Shown: positions 46,578 to 58,339 of the stretch, piece by piece
How the letters are laid out: each line of letters opens with the position of its first letter
Position numbering within the stretch: position 1 is the first letter of the stretch
NCBI GenBank assembly: GCA_028554755.1
Contig: JAPTOF010000016.1
Span: 1,748,501-1,812,500 of the forward strand
Source: Cordia subcordata
Lineage: Eukaryota > Streptophyta > Magnoliopsida > Boraginales > Cordiaceae
DNA length: 64,000 nucleotides
Direction: 5' to 3'
Translations under genes and position numbers: made by a program
Notes under the pieces: generated by a model
Database searches by the model: none
Told to the model about the DNA's origin: nothing
What the model saw: the letters and a program-made list of their open reading frames with translations, nothing else

Positions 46578-47308
46578 GGGGCTTGTTCAGCAAATTTAGC
46601 TGTTTAGATAGCTGATAGCTGTTGTATTTTAGCTGTTAGCAGATAGTTATTTAAATAGTTGATTGAACAAAATGTGTTGGATAAAATTAACTGTTAGATT
46701 AGCCGATGAATATTAAATGACATAAAAAGACATTGATATCATATTATTATTATTGTTGTTGTTATTATGATAATTGTAATTACTATTACTATAATAGGAA
46801 TAAGATAATATATTTCATAATTAGATATTTATTTTCATAATCATATTTTAATATTAAAGTATAACTAATTTTTTGATAAAACATTTATATCAATATTAAA
46901 AAAATTAATTTTAATAGATTCAAAATTATTTTGTAAAAAAAAAAGGTGCAAATAAAACTTATGCTTTTAGTAATGTTGATTATTATATAGAAATTGAAAT
47001 TTATTTTTATATTATTTCTTCTTTATTTTTGTGAAAGAAAAGGTAAAAATAGATAGAGAGATTGGAGAAAGAATAAAAAATCAAAAAGTGCAAAAAGGAT
47101 AGAATTGGCAAAAAAAAAAAATGAAAAGCTAAAAGCTACTTGAAATGCTAAAATTTTTAGCTTTTAAGAAACACTAGTTGAAACGTTAAAAGCGACCTAA
47201 AAAACTGCTTGAAACGCTAATTTACCGAACAGAAATAATTTAGTTAAATAGTATTTTGACCAGTCAAAACGCTAAACGCTACTTAAAAAGCTGTTGCTGA
47301 ACACATGC
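46578..47308. mobile_element. ~0.73-kb non-coding DNA element with terminal inverted repeats
   Basis: The left end ggggcttgttcagcaaa and the right end ttgctgaacacatgc are partial inverted repeats. The inner sequences tagctgtttagatagct and gctacttaaaaagctg are also complementary in part. A relative lies at 36184-36906. Internal AT-rich DNA encodes nothing recognisable. Confidence 0.55.
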
Positions 47309-48288
47309 TAAACCTTACGTTTCAAACTAGAAGTCCTGCCATATATGATGGCATTTGAAATGTCCTCAAAATTGTGCGCTATTGCATTAGAAAATTTTTA
47401 AAGAATCCTCGGGCTTATATGAATTACCTTTTTTAGGAGTAGTTTGTTACAATTTTTGGAATTTTTTTTAAATTAAAAATTTTAATTTCTAAAAGAAACT
47501 GATTTTGAATGTTTATCCGGATTTTTAATTTTTTTGAATAAAAAATTAATCACATTATTTATACTGAAAGGAATGTACTTTATTTTAAAAAATATTTTTT
47601 TAATTAAAAACTAACGCAAATGAGCGCTAATTATTCCGGAGCACATTTTAGACATTTGTAATATTGCTAAGTTGTGACCGAACACTAAATTCTATAAAGT
47701 ATTTTCCTCATGCATTTTTCTGAGAATAAATTAATATTTTCGACATGCATTTAAAATTAAAACATAAATTCTTTATAGCTTATTCAGTTAAGGTATTTGT
47801 TGTTTTAATTTAAGGTTGAAGGTTCAAATCTTTTTATATTATGTTTTTGTCTCATCATTTGCTTCATGAAGGATATAAATGGTATTTTGCAAAGATAATT
47901 AATTTTTTAGTTAACTATGACCAATAGAGAGACCTAATAAGAGAAGGAAAAAAAAAATTGGAAGACTTATTAAGTCTAATATCAAAAAATAAGAGACTCT
48001 GAGTGTTTTTCTTTTTCCTATATAAAAAAAATTCTCTATTTCTACCACGCGAACCAGTGAATCAGAATATATTTGAAAAACAAAAGCCATCCATCAATCA
48101 CGACTTGAAAATAACTCTATTTGACATAATTTCATATGTCAACTACGTCATAAGAGACAATTAATCAAGCGACGATTTAATTTGACTCTTATTGCAATAA
48201 TTTTGCCCTTTTTTCCCTATCTTTTTCTTTCAAATCAAAGGAGGCCAAGGCTAATCATACACTCGTCTAGACGAGCACTGCCGATAAC
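47309..48288. other. Intergenic, downstream of the minus-strand locus 7
   Basis: AT-rich with a SINE-like fragment listed separately. No gene seen. Confidence 0.55.
47773..47850 (+). mobile_element. SINE-like tRNA-derived fragment
   Basis: tagcttattcagttaagg resembles an A box and ggttcaaatc is a canonical B box at tRNA-like spacing, as in the SINE at 38685. No target duplication was identified, so this may be only the 5' part of an old copy. Confidence 0.35.
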
Positions 48289-49264
48289 CTAATCACGTCG
48301 GTTTATGTGAAACATACGTCCACAGGTGTAGACAGAGCAAAACGCCTGCAAGATCATCAACAGCAAGAGCATAACGCAGGCCAGAAATGTGAGAAACTGC
48401 CATGACCCAAACACATACGCCTTCATGAATTTGAGAGCCTTAACTTTCCACCTCCCATTGTAATACCTGTTAACATCCTCTATCACTTTATCCAAGTGCG
48501 GTGCCTTGGTTAATCTCACGCTCCTGCTCATCCCATTCCACAGCTTCGTCACCTCTTCATCGCTGTTCAAACGATTCAAAATAATCCCTTTTTCTCTGAG
48601 AATTCTATCATCCTCCTCAGTGTCGATAATTCCATTCATCAATTCAGTGTAGCGAGTGAAAATCACTGCCCCTGATGCCTTGCTTGCCTCGTACGCGACC
48701 AAGTTTCTGAACACAGCCGCTGTGTTCACGTCTAAGCTCACCGAAGGGAGATAAAACGTGCGGGTTTTCTCGTCAAACCTCATGCTCAGGATGCCTCCGT
48801 TAGTTGGTAGAAAATTTACGCGGACTTTAGATAGATCAGTCACTGATGGAATTGAAATTTCCTCCACCAGCGGAGGCTTCTCGTTGTTGTTGATCACCTC
48901 GTCATCATCATCATCTTCTGGATTCTGGTGTTCTTCTGCTTGAGCGAACAAGGATTCGATGGGTGCCTTCAGAAGATTCATTCCAGGAAGATTGGAGATG
49001 ATTTCCCAAGGCAATTTCGTCAGGAAACAGATAACCCTGTTGAAGTATATCTTTTTGATGATGCGAAATGGACCTTCCAATTTCGATAATATCTTCAAAA
49101 TCACGTGAATGAGTTTCTTAAAGGCTCTTGAGCTCCGAAAATAATTACAAACTCCTCCTTCTTTCCCTTCATTTGGCTCCCCGGATTCGATTAACTCAGA
49201 AGGGCGTTTCTGCAGTTCATTAGGCACGATCAAATGGTACAGAAAGTCCAGCAAATGAGCAGAC

Positions 49265-49544
49265 TGTTAGAAAATAAACTTGATTTAGAATTTAGATATG
49301 TTTAAGAGTCCTAATTATATTAGGATTAGTTTATTGGTTATTTTCCTAGTCAAATTAGGATTGATCTATTAGCTATTTTAATATGTAAATGATTGATTTA
49401 ACCAAATCCTATTTAGTTTTGGATTTCTAAAATAGCCTATATATAGAGGTGAAAGCTTTCAGTTGTAGATGCCCAAGTTAGAAGAGATAATAAAGTTTAA
49501 TATATTCTCTTTATATTCAAAATAGCCTCTTCTATTTTCTAACA
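49265..49544 (+). repeat. Copia-III 5' LTR
   Basis: Starts tgttagaaaataaac, ends ttttctaaca and is followed by aag and the primer-binding site at 49548-49559. Confidence 0.92.
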
Positions 49545-50903
49545 AAGTGGTATCAGAGCCTGGTTGGAGGGAGGACGCTGGTCTGCACGAAAAACGAAAA
49601 ACGAAACGCCGAAGAGGAGTAAAAAAATTAGCTGATCTGCTGGTCACGTTTGGCGGCCTTCCCGGGGTCCGATCAATGATCCATTTGTTGCTGTGTTTTC
49701 GTCTCGGAGAGGAGGGTAAGCTGCTAAAATTTTGCAACGATCTAATGGTCGGATTGTGAGATACAAGCAGGTCAAATTTTGTGAGTTTGTGGTCAAACAG
49801 TCAAACAGAAGGTTTGACCAGCGGGCTACAAGGGTTTGACCACGTTGATCGAGGGTGTTCCTACATAATTTCGATGTCCTAAGTTTGTTTTGAGGTCCGT
49901 TTTGCCAAATTTCTTGATGTATCGTGGGTGAGCCTTGAAATTGGGTAAAATAATGAAGTGATGATGAAATTCTGCGAAAGTCTTTGAAGCATTGTGCGAG
50001 CAAACACGTTTAGCCGACTAGTGAATAAACTTCTAGAGGAGAGAAGTTTGGATGAGTAGACTAGTTGAAGAAGGTTCGATTCGAGGGAGGAGTCGCACGA
50101 AGAGAGTTTACGTAGCTGAACGATCAGAGTCCTGGTCAGATGATTGATAAGGAATGCTACTGTTAAAAAGAAGACCACGTCCGGGATGTCTAGCGTCGAG
50201 GGAGGACATAAACAACCTTGAGAGGTCGAGGTTAGATGGCATGAAGAGTGATGTTGGGGATGTCTCTGAAAACCTACTAGGATGTGTTGGTAGCTATTGC
50301 CGTGAAGAGTGTTGTCGAGCGAGGGCTCCAACATGAAGACTGTGAAGAGGTTCTAATTGCAGCAAAGAAGCTTCGGACTTTTCGCTAAGGGAGGAATTTG
50401 TTGGGTTATGGCTCAAAGTCCAAGCCCAAACAAATTGGAAAGAGTTTTAATGAGAATTAAAATTCTAGTTATGGTAAGAGTTTTAGTTATGGTAGGATTG
50501 ATAGATGAAGAAATCCTTTGTCTTAGAGGACAAAGAAATCTCCTCTATAAATAGGACTCTTGTATTAGTTATATAATGGTGTGCCTTAGGACCACACCCT
50601 ATGGGGGGTGTGGGTGAGAGAGAAAGCCTGAGAGCATCTAGAGTGTCTTATATTCGTTCTAGTCCTATTGATAATAGAAACATTATAAAAACTCTGTTGG
50701 GGAAGGTTTAGACTTTTCTTTCTGTACAAAAAGTCATCACTTGAGTTGTAACCATTATTATTGAATAGTGAAATTTATCCCAGAGGGTATCGTGGACGTA
50801 GGCAGATTGCCGAACCACGTTTAATTGTACGTATTCTTTTCTCTTTACTCGTGCTTTAATTCCGCTGCGTGAGGGTGTGTTATGCATCCTAATTTTCCTA
50901 ACA
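49545..50903 (+). mobile_element. Embedded segment of a second copia family (leader, polypurine tract, LTR)
   Basis: Bases 49548-49900 match, in reverse, the leader of Copia-IV (complement of about 59600-59955: gggaggacg-tgg, cgccgaagaag-gt, gatcaatgatcc-tttgttgctgtg, gctgctaaaatttt). After further leader DNA without an intact gene comes AAGGGAGGAATT (50387-50398) and a 505-base LTR (50399-50903) that starts TGTTGGGTTATGGCTC, ends tttcctaaca and matches the Copia-IV LTRs. Gag, integrase and RT of this family are absent from the segment. Confidence 0.82.
50399..50903 (+). repeat. LTR of the second copia family inside Copia-III
   Basis: Homologous to 59958-60385 (opposite strand). It contains ctataaatagg near 50543 as a probable TATA box and is followed by aaa and TGGTATCAGAGC at 50907-50918, which belongs to the host element. 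Confidence 0.85.
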
Positions 50904-50927
50904 AAATGGTATCAGAGCCACGTTAAT

Positions 50928-52196
50928 ATGATGACTAATGGGATGCTTCCATTTCAATTCCCTCGCCTGACGAAGGATAATTACGATAATTGGGCAATTC
51001 GTCTAAAAGCCCTTCTTCACTCACAAGATGCTTAGGAGATTGTAGAAAAAGGCTACACAGAATCGGATGAAGAAGCAACCTTGAGTCAAGCTCAAAAAGA
51101 CGTGTTGACAAGATCTCGTAAGAAAGATCAACAAGCTCTTTCTATTATCCATCTATGTTTGGATGAAGCAATGTTCGAGAAGATTTCATGTGCCACTGCT
51201 GCGAAGGAAGCATGGGAGATTCTTCAAAAATCTCAAAAGGGAGTAGATAAGGTAAAAAAGGTTCGTCTTCAGACTTTAAGAGGTGAGTTTGAATCTCTCC
51301 ATATGAATGATACTAAATCTATATCAGATTATATTTCAAGAGTTTTGGTGGTTTCCAATCAATTAAAAAGATATGGAAAAGATTTGAAAGATGTCCGTGT
51401 AGTAGAAAAAATCCATCGTTTTTTGCATCCAAAATATGAATATATTGTAGTAGCCATTGAAGAATCAAAGGATTTATATACCGTGTCCATTGATGAACTC
51501 ATGGGTTCATTACAAGCCTATGAAGAAAGACATAAAAAGAAGGATAAGGAAGTCATTGAAAAAGTTCTTCAAAGTAATCTTACTTTGAAGAAAGAAGAAA
51601 ACTCCAATAATAATGGAGGTCAAAGAGAACGTGGACGTGGTCGTGGACAAAGAGGGCGAGGATGTGGCGGAAGAGGAGGATTTAATCAATCTAATCAAGA
51701 AGAGAATAATACACAAGGACTTGGGCATGGAAGAGGCAAAGGAAAGTATGATAAATCGTCAATTCAATGTTACGATTGTCAGAAATTTAGGCATTATTCT
51801 TATGAATGCAAAAAAAATCCAAAAGTTGTGGCTGAGAAAGCAAATTATATAGAGAAACAAGAAGAAGAGGAGATAGCCTTGTTGATAGCTCATCAAGGTG
51901 AACCTAATGGAGATGAGACTTCATGGTATCTTGATACAGCAGCTAGCAGTCACATGAGTGGAAAAAGGAGTATGTTTGCAGAGTTCGATGAAACTATCAA
52001 GGGCAATGTAAAATTTGGAGATGGCTCTACGATCTCTGTGGAAGGCAAAGGTAAGATTCTAATCCGTTTGAGAGATGGAAGACATCGTCTTATTTCTGAA
52101 GTTTATTATGTGCCAAAATTAAAAAGTAATATTTTGAGTCTTGGCCAACTTCTGAGAAAAATTACACAATTTTATTGGAAGATAAACATTGTGTAA
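50928..52196 (+). pseudogene. Copia-III gag and protease region
   Basis: Gag starts at ATG 50928 (MMTNGMLPFQFPRLTKDNYD) with one in-frame TAG at 51033 where tryptophan is expected. It then runs open for 371 codons: DUF4219/UBN2-type gag (RSRKKDQQALSIIHLCLDEA), an RGRGRGQRGRG-rich stretch, a zinc knuckle CYDCQKFRHYSYEC with arginine in place of the usual glycine, and a protease site WYLDTAASSHMSG with DTAAS rather than DTGAS. A frameshift near 52155 separates it from integrase. Confidence 0.88.
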
Positions 52197-53188
52197 TAAG
52201 GGATGAAAATAATGTTTTGATAACAAAAGTGCCAATGATAAGAAATAGATTGTTTATATTAAATATTCAGAATGATACAACAAAATGTTTTAAAGCTTGT
52301 GTAAAAGAAACTTCTTGGCTTTGGCATTTGAGATTTGGGCACATAAATTTAGAAAACTTGTCTTTGATGTCAAAAAACAATATGGTGAATGGATTGCCTC
52401 TCATCAATCATCCAGAGCAAATATGTGAAGGCTGTCTTCTTGGGAAACAAGCTAGGAAAAGTTTTTCACATGAGTCTACATCAAGAGCAAGGAGGCCACT
52501 TGAACTTGTCCATACCGATATTTGTGGGCCTATAAATCCAAGTTCTCATGGTAAAAATAAGTACTTTATTCTTTTCATTGATGATTATAGCCGTAAAACT
52601 TGGGTCTATTTACTAAAAGAAAAATCTGAAACTTTTGAGAAGTTCAAGTTATTTAAGGCTCTTGTTGAAAAGGAAAGTGGTTACAAGATAAAAGTTTTGA
52701 AATCTGATAGAGGCAGAGAATTCACATCAAAAGAATTTGAAAGGTTTTGTGAAGATCAAGGTATTCAACGTCCTTTGACAGTTCCTCGATCGCCTCAACA
52801 TAATGGAGTTGCTGAGAGGAAAAATAGAGTTATTCTTGAGATGATACGGAGCATGTTGAAGACCAAAGGAATGCTGAAAGAATTTTGGGCTGAATCTGTT
52901 GATTGTGCTGTGTATCTTTTGAATCGTAGTGCTACAAAGAGTCTTTTTAACAAGACACCATTGGAAGCCTGGTATAAAAAGAAGCCTGGCATCAAGCATT
53001 TACGAGTTTTTGGATGCATAGCCTATGCTTATATTTCAGATCAAGTTAGATCCAAGCTTGACAACAATAGTCAAAAGCTTGTTTTTATTGGCTCTGATAG
53101 ACGCTCCAAAGGTTACAAGCTCTACAATCCTATTAGTGGAAGGATTATTATTAGCAAAGATGTTCAATTTGATGAAGAAGCAGAATAG
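52160..53188 (+). pseudogene. Copia-III integrase region
   Basis: Well preserved over ~335 codons: HLRFGHINLENL and CEGCLLGKQ (zinc site), ELVHTDICGP (first catalytic aspartate), FIDDYSRKTWVYLL, SDRGREFTSKEF (second aspartate), SPQHNGVAERKNR (glutamate), and FWAESVDCAVYLLNRS. It ends in a TAG near 53186, just before the RT linker. Confidence 0.9.
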
Positions 53189-53392
53189 GATTGGGGTACT
53201 AATGACCAAAAAGAAGATAAATTCTTGCCACTTTAATAGCAAGAAGTAGAAGCAAATAGGGATTCGATCTCTCAAATTCCTACTCCAACTTTAACTGCAA
53301 CTCCAACTCCAACTCCATCTCCAACTATAGGTCAAGGAAACTCCTCTGCAACAATTTCAAGTCCTGAAGAAAGAGCTCCTCGATATAGAAAT

Positions 53393-53719
53393 TTGAGTAA
53401 AATTTATGATGTAACTCGAAATTTAAATGATGAACTAAATCTCTTTTGCCTTCATGCTGATTGTGAGCTAATAACATTTGAGGAAGCTGATAAGAGCGAA
53501 AGGTCGAGAGGAGTTATGGATGAAAATATCCAGACGATCAAGAAGAATGATACTTGGGAGCTTGTGACTTTACCCAAAGGACACAAAGTCATTGGAGTAA
53601 AGCCGGTTTACAAAATAAAGAGGAATACAAAAAAAAAAAGAGTGATTGAAGATAGTGTATGTGAGAGATTGCCGACATTCTCACAGAGGCCTACAAGAGT
53701 GACATGTTCATCCAATTGA
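53393..53719 (+). pseudogene. Copia-III RT stub
   Basis: Begins in the integrase-RT linker and the start of RT (NDTWELVTLPKGHKVIGVKP, VYKIKRN). It then passes directly into the 3' untranslated tail (ERLPTFSQRPTRV, also found in Copia-II). The polymerase palm with YVDD and all of RNase H are missing. Confidence 0.85.
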
Positions 53720-53763
53720 GAGCTTTGCTTGGAGTTACGAGAATCAAATCAAGTTTAAGGGGA

Positions 53764-54043
53764 TGTTAGAAAATAAACTTGATTTAGAATTTGGATATGT
53801 TTAAGAGTCCTAATTATATTAGGATTAGTTTATTGGTTATTTTCCTAGTCAAATTAGGATTGATCTATTAGCTATTTTAATATGTAAAGGATTGATTTAA
53901 TCAAATCCTATTTAGTTTTAGATTTCTAGAATAGCCTATATATAGAGGTGAAAGCTTTCAGTTGTAGATGCCCAACTTAAAAGAGATAATAAAGTTTAAT
54001 ATATTCTCTCTATATTCAAAATAGCCTCTTCTACTTTCTAACA
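53764..54043 (+). repeat. Copia-III 3' LTR
   Basis: 280 bases, collinear with 49265-49544. Preceded by aagtttaagggga and followed by cagac. Confidence 0.92.
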
Positions 54044-54923
54044 CAGACTCCATAGCTTGAAGCTTCGGCAATTCTTCCTTTTTCTTGAATGGTGAAAGCA
54101 GTTTTGAGAAACCCATTAACATTGAAAACAGCAAGTTATCTGCCATCTCCAGGGACAAAAATTTGATCTCCAGCATTTTTCTCAACACAAACAATGGAAT
54201 TTGATTCTCAAGCATTACTAGGTCCCTGAGAATGGCATTGTGGGCTGATTTTCTTCCAGTAACATCCACCAGGTGAGACATTCTTGATGAGATTCTATGC
54301 AACAGCTTGCCTTCTTTAACAGCGTAGACCTGCAGAAACTCGAGCAGGAAACACGCATCCACAGCCATCATCCAGGCTAGAGTTTCGCCATTGTCGGTGA
54401 GGTACTTGTGGTAGCAAGCTCGAATTAAGGGCTCGAGCCTCCTCAGCCGCTCGACAACGTCTTGAAACTTCAGAGTTTCGAGGTTTTGCTGCATCACTCT
54501 TGCTGCAGCAAGTTTGTATCTCGCCATCTCGTACATCTCTGGGCGCCAATAATGGTAGGGCCCGATGGGTACCTGTTGTGGGATGTAAGACTCCGGGTCA
54601 CTCACCAGTAGGGTTTTGGGGACACTGAAGATGCGACCAGGGATGTCATCTGTGTCTTTTTCGAGCTCTTCGTCTAGGGTTTGACGAATTTGAACGACCC
54701 ATTGGCGTTCATCGAAGAGTGAAACTGTTAAATTAAGTCTGCCATCCATGGAGGACATTATATCTGTTGCTGTTTTAGCTTTCACGGCCTTCAAGCAACA
54801 GAAAAAAATAAAAATAAAAAAGGGAAAAATGACAGTTTTGAATTATAGAATCGTACTCAAGTGAAGAGAATATATAACTTAGCTTTCAAGAATTTAACAA
54901 GCACAATGTTACACTCAGCTAAA

Positions 54924-54933
54924 CCTATTTATA
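54924..54933 (-). promoter_or_regulatory. TATA box of locus 7 (TATAAATAGG)
   Basis: The complement of cctatttata, 166 bases or more upstream of the ATG at 54758. Matches the conserved promoter nonamer of the other loci. Confidence 0.55.
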
Positions 54934-54939
54934 ACCAAT

Positions 54940-56313
54940 TTATGCATAGTTTTCTTATGTATTGATCGCTATTTTTGGGACTTTCTGTTCTGAACGAAGC
55001 CGCCGCTGTCTTGTTCTTACTATATTAATTCTCTGCATGCATGGCTCATTGTGGAAAGCAATGACTATGATGCTATATGTGACAACCATTTTCGTGACAG
55101 GTGCTCTCACCCAATCTGTTTCTCTCTTTCTTTTTTTTTTTCCCTTTCGAACAAACTTTTATCAGACCAAAAAAAAAAAGACTTGGATTCTCTCTTTTAT
55201 TTTTATTCTTTAGGAAGAACGATTTCAATCATTTAAATAATATTAAACTAAATTTAACCCTTTATTTCAAAATAAATAAATAAAAAATATATATATATTA
55301 ATGAAGAATTTAAATTTTGAAACAAAGGATCAGATTAATTTAATAATACCTAAATAGTTAAAACTATTTTTCCATGAAGAGAATAAAAAATAAGGAAGGA
55401 CCCAAATCCTAAAAAGTCATTTCTCACGTGCAATAACGCGTTTTCATTCAATCTCTTTGCTTTGAGTTGAAGGTGTATTTTTGTTGTTATTATTATTATT
55501 ATTATTATCATCATCATCATTATTGTCTCTTGCTTTGCTTTTCTTTTTCTTTGTTACTGTTTATGGGGTTGACTCTGTGCCTTTAGGTCAATATATAGTT
55601 ACCTCATGAATTTGGAGGACATCATTAATAATTTTGTATCGGATAAAACAAAATCAATAATTTTGTACCCTTTACATCACAGAGTATCAAACTGCTTCCG
55701 AACACCAATACAATGACAGCCAAATTATGTGTTTTCTTTTGATTGTCAACTTGTGAAATTGTGAAGTTTTTGTTAATTATAATATTATAATAGTATTTAA
55801 TTTATAATCTTTAGCTTTATTTTCTCACATAATAAAATTATTCTTTTCAATTTTTCTAGGTTATGGTCTAAGCTTTACCATTGAGGACCCAACAATCCTA
55901 CCCAAACAACTACATGATATTTTGTTAATAAAGAAAGTGTTCTATTTTGGGGGTTAAACCCCCACTCTAATAAAACTTAAATCTAAAATCTTATGCTTGG
56001 AGAAGATAATATCAATTATTTGAGCTATCTCTTGATCCCTTTCTTAGTGATGCCGTGGAATAAAGAAAGTGTTATGAAAATTCATCAAATGGCTACAAGC
56101 TTTTATTTCCAAAGTCTAACTAGAAGTAAAGTCAAGATCACATGGTTATATTCTGATATTGTTGCCCTTTCTGCGTTCTGTTGTTTTCTTTTGACTTTTA
56201 AGCAAGTACATATATTAAAAGTTTTGACCCTCAAAATTGTTATAAGTTGAAATGAGACTACATAAACGAACAAGAAGAGAATATTAGGAAACTAAATAAA
56301 GGGGAAAAAAGGG
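54940..56313. other. Intergenic upstream of locus 7, no gene seen
   Basis: AT-rich with homopolymer runs (T run near 55132, A run near 55173). Short frames here are not recognised. Confidence 0.55.
55486..55524. repeat. (TTA)n-(TCA)n microsatellite
   Basis: About 23 bases of TTA units followed by about 16 of TCA units. Confidence 0.95.
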
Positions 56314-56623
56314 TGTTAGAAAATTAGGACGCTTACACACGCTTACACAGTGAAATTAAAGCACGAATAGCGAAAAAAGTATACACAAATAAACGTGGTT
56401 TAACTTTCTGCCTACGTCTACGAAAACTCCACTAAATAAAAAAGAATACACATTCAATAAGACTTTTTGCACGGCCCAAAAAGTCTAAACCCTCCCTCAC
56501 AGTATTATTACAATGACTCTCTCTCTCTCTCTCACACAATTTAGACCTAGTGCAAGACCCATACCTTACAACTAATGCAAAAGTTTTATTTATAAAGGAG
56601 ACTTCCTTGTCCTTGAAGAAAAC

Positions 56624-58018
56624 TGATGGGCATCGAAACCACCAAAAATAAATTCATATATCTTACCTCGCAAATTTAATTCGAATATATAGTGAGAAAG
56701 GGTCAAGTCCTTCGGAATTGTAGAATTTAAAATATACTAATTATACTAAGTAGATCAATCAAATAAGCGACAATCAAAAAGGGGTTTTTAATGTGAAAAA
56801 TCAAATTAAACGAAACTGTTAGCACATTGAACCACTGAACGTGGGCATATAACTGGGCAGAAAATAGAAAAACGTAAATAGCAATAAAATTAAAGCTATG
56901 AATGCAGCCTAGACTTAAACAAATGCTGGAAAATTAATATTAAATGAGAAAACAAAGGGAACTAAGCCTAGCCTTGGGTTTAATCTTAGTTTTGGTCAAC
57001 AAATCCAATTCTAGATGTAAAGATAACTTCCACCTATTTTGATAAATCAGTTATGATTGTCAGCACAGCCTAACAACCTCATCTTTCTTTACAGTGTTGA
57101 TAACGGTTTAAACCTTTACTATTTTTCCCCCTGTCGTCTTACCTATTAGACAGTTTAACCCTCAGATATGGCCGCAGGTTCTAAGAATACCTGATTCTAA
57201 AAGTCGATTCTCTCACAGCAATCACTCTGTTAGATTATGTTTGTACACAGGAGACTTGGTTACCACTATTCTTAGATTAATTCAATTAATCTATTAGCTA
57301 CCTATTATCAAGCAATTGATTAATCGCCAACAGATTAAACAATCACAAGATAATATTAATTATTAAAACAGTAAACACACAAATACCAAAATAAAAGTAA
57401 AAGGATAGAATCAATTAGATTTCATAGAATTTTGTAGAACCAAAATCTGAATTAACCCTTGACTACAAAAGCAAATTAAAACTCCATCTTCATGAAAGTG
57501 GCACCTAAAAAGATCAAAATATCCTACTTAAAAATTAAGAATAAAGTTTGGATCTCCCTATGAAATGTACGTAGGAAAATATATAGAAAAAATTCCTAAC
57601 TAGAGTCTTTATCAGATAAGGAAACTCTTTAAAATCTATGAAAAATAAAAAGGAAAAAACCCTTAATTAAGAATTATTAATGAAACAAAAGCCTTCTAAA
57701 ATTAATCTCTTTCCTTTCCAAAAATATGACAAGCCTTTAATGCAAATCCTTTCCATAAGTGCTACAAAAATATCTCTTGTCTCAGTCAAAGTTTGATTAA
57801 TCCCGCGTAGAAATTGCATAGTATTTTTCAAGATGGCAAAATCAATTTTATCAGCTACAAACACGTTCAAAAGTCCTTTGAATCTATATATAATGTATCG
57901 AACTCCTTTTCCCAAGCATAAACATGCAAAAATGCATTAAAAACTCCAATTAAGGAGTATTCAATTCAAGAATTAAGCACAATTAACTATAAATTAAAGG
58001 TTTATTTCAGACTTATCA
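56624..58018 (-). mobile_element. Probable solo LTR nested in the Copia-IV left LTR, ~1.4 kb
   Basis: Comparing the two Copia-IV LTRs shows that the left one is cut near ccttgaagaaaac and resumes at acaaggatttcc. The insert begins tgatgggcatcg and ends gacttatca, giving TGATAAGTC...GATGCCCATCA on the minus strand, with TG...CA ends as in LTRs. It encodes no long frame. Length and ends suggest a Ty3/Gypsy solo LTR, but that is inference. The target duplication is unclear. Confidence 0.6.
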
Positions 58019-58339
58019 ACAAGGATTTCCTATTCTATCAATCATCTCATAATTAAAGCTTTACCATAACTGGAATTTTGACTCTCATTAAGACTCTTTC
58101 CTCTTTTTAATATGAGCTTGGGTTCTGCATTCGAGTTACAACCTAACAAATTTTTACCTTGGCAAGAAGTGCCAAGAACTTCCACAGTAGATGAGAATGT
58201 CACTCTTTTCTTCTTCTTAGCTTTCATTTGAAGTTCTTCACACTTGTCATGTTTGTCTCAGCGAAGTACATCCCTCTAAGTAGTACGTGTGTTTCTCATT
58301 CTTCCTTGCTTCAAGAACTAGTTCCTCTCCACTATACAC

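Larger units (their letters stand above)
49265..54043 (+). mobile_element. Chimeric Ty1/copia LTR retrotransposon, 4.8 kb (Copia-III)
   Basis: Inserted in locus 7 with a perfect target duplication cagac (49260-49264, 54044-54048). LTRs of 280 bases (49265-49544, 53764-54043) differ at about 9 positions by eye. A second-family segment (49545-50903) lies between the 5' LTR and the element's own leader. After it come gag, protease and integrase, then a short RT stub, a polypurine tract (53751-53763) and the 3' LTR. Most of RT and all of RNase H are missing, so it needed enzymes from elsewhere to move. Confidence 0.93.
48289..54758 (-). pseudogene. DUF247/UPF0481 gene disrupted only by Copia-III (locus 7)
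   Basis: The N-terminal part is 54758 down to 54049 and the C-terminal part 49264 down to 48289. Counting one copy of the target duplication, these total 1,686 bases, exactly 562 codons, with no other stop or frameshift. The ATG at 54758 (tataATGtcctcc) is the first in frame. The N-terminus reads DERQWVVQIRQTLDEE, IFSVPKTLLVSDP, GPYHYWRPEMYEMARYKL and LENQIPLFVLRKMLE. The C-terminus reads HLLDFLYHLIVP, LVEEISIPSVTDLSK, IFTRYTELMNGIIDTEED and a hydrophobic end (FLACVMLLLLMILQAF). The linker has an acidic run (NPEDDDDDEV). It is the only locus here on the minus strand. As it stands no full protein can be made; it may be intact in other haplotypes. Confidence 0.92.

Noticed and set aside
49265..54043. 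Copia-III acting as an intron of locus 7
   Set aside because: Its ends are LTR termini with a 5-bp duplication. The family is otherwise intronless and no splice sites at the junctions were seen.
2..54758. A self-incompatibility locus
   Set aside because: DUF247 proteins have that role in grasses, but there is no recognisable partner gene, no allele data, and the At3g02645-type subgroup has no established link to it.
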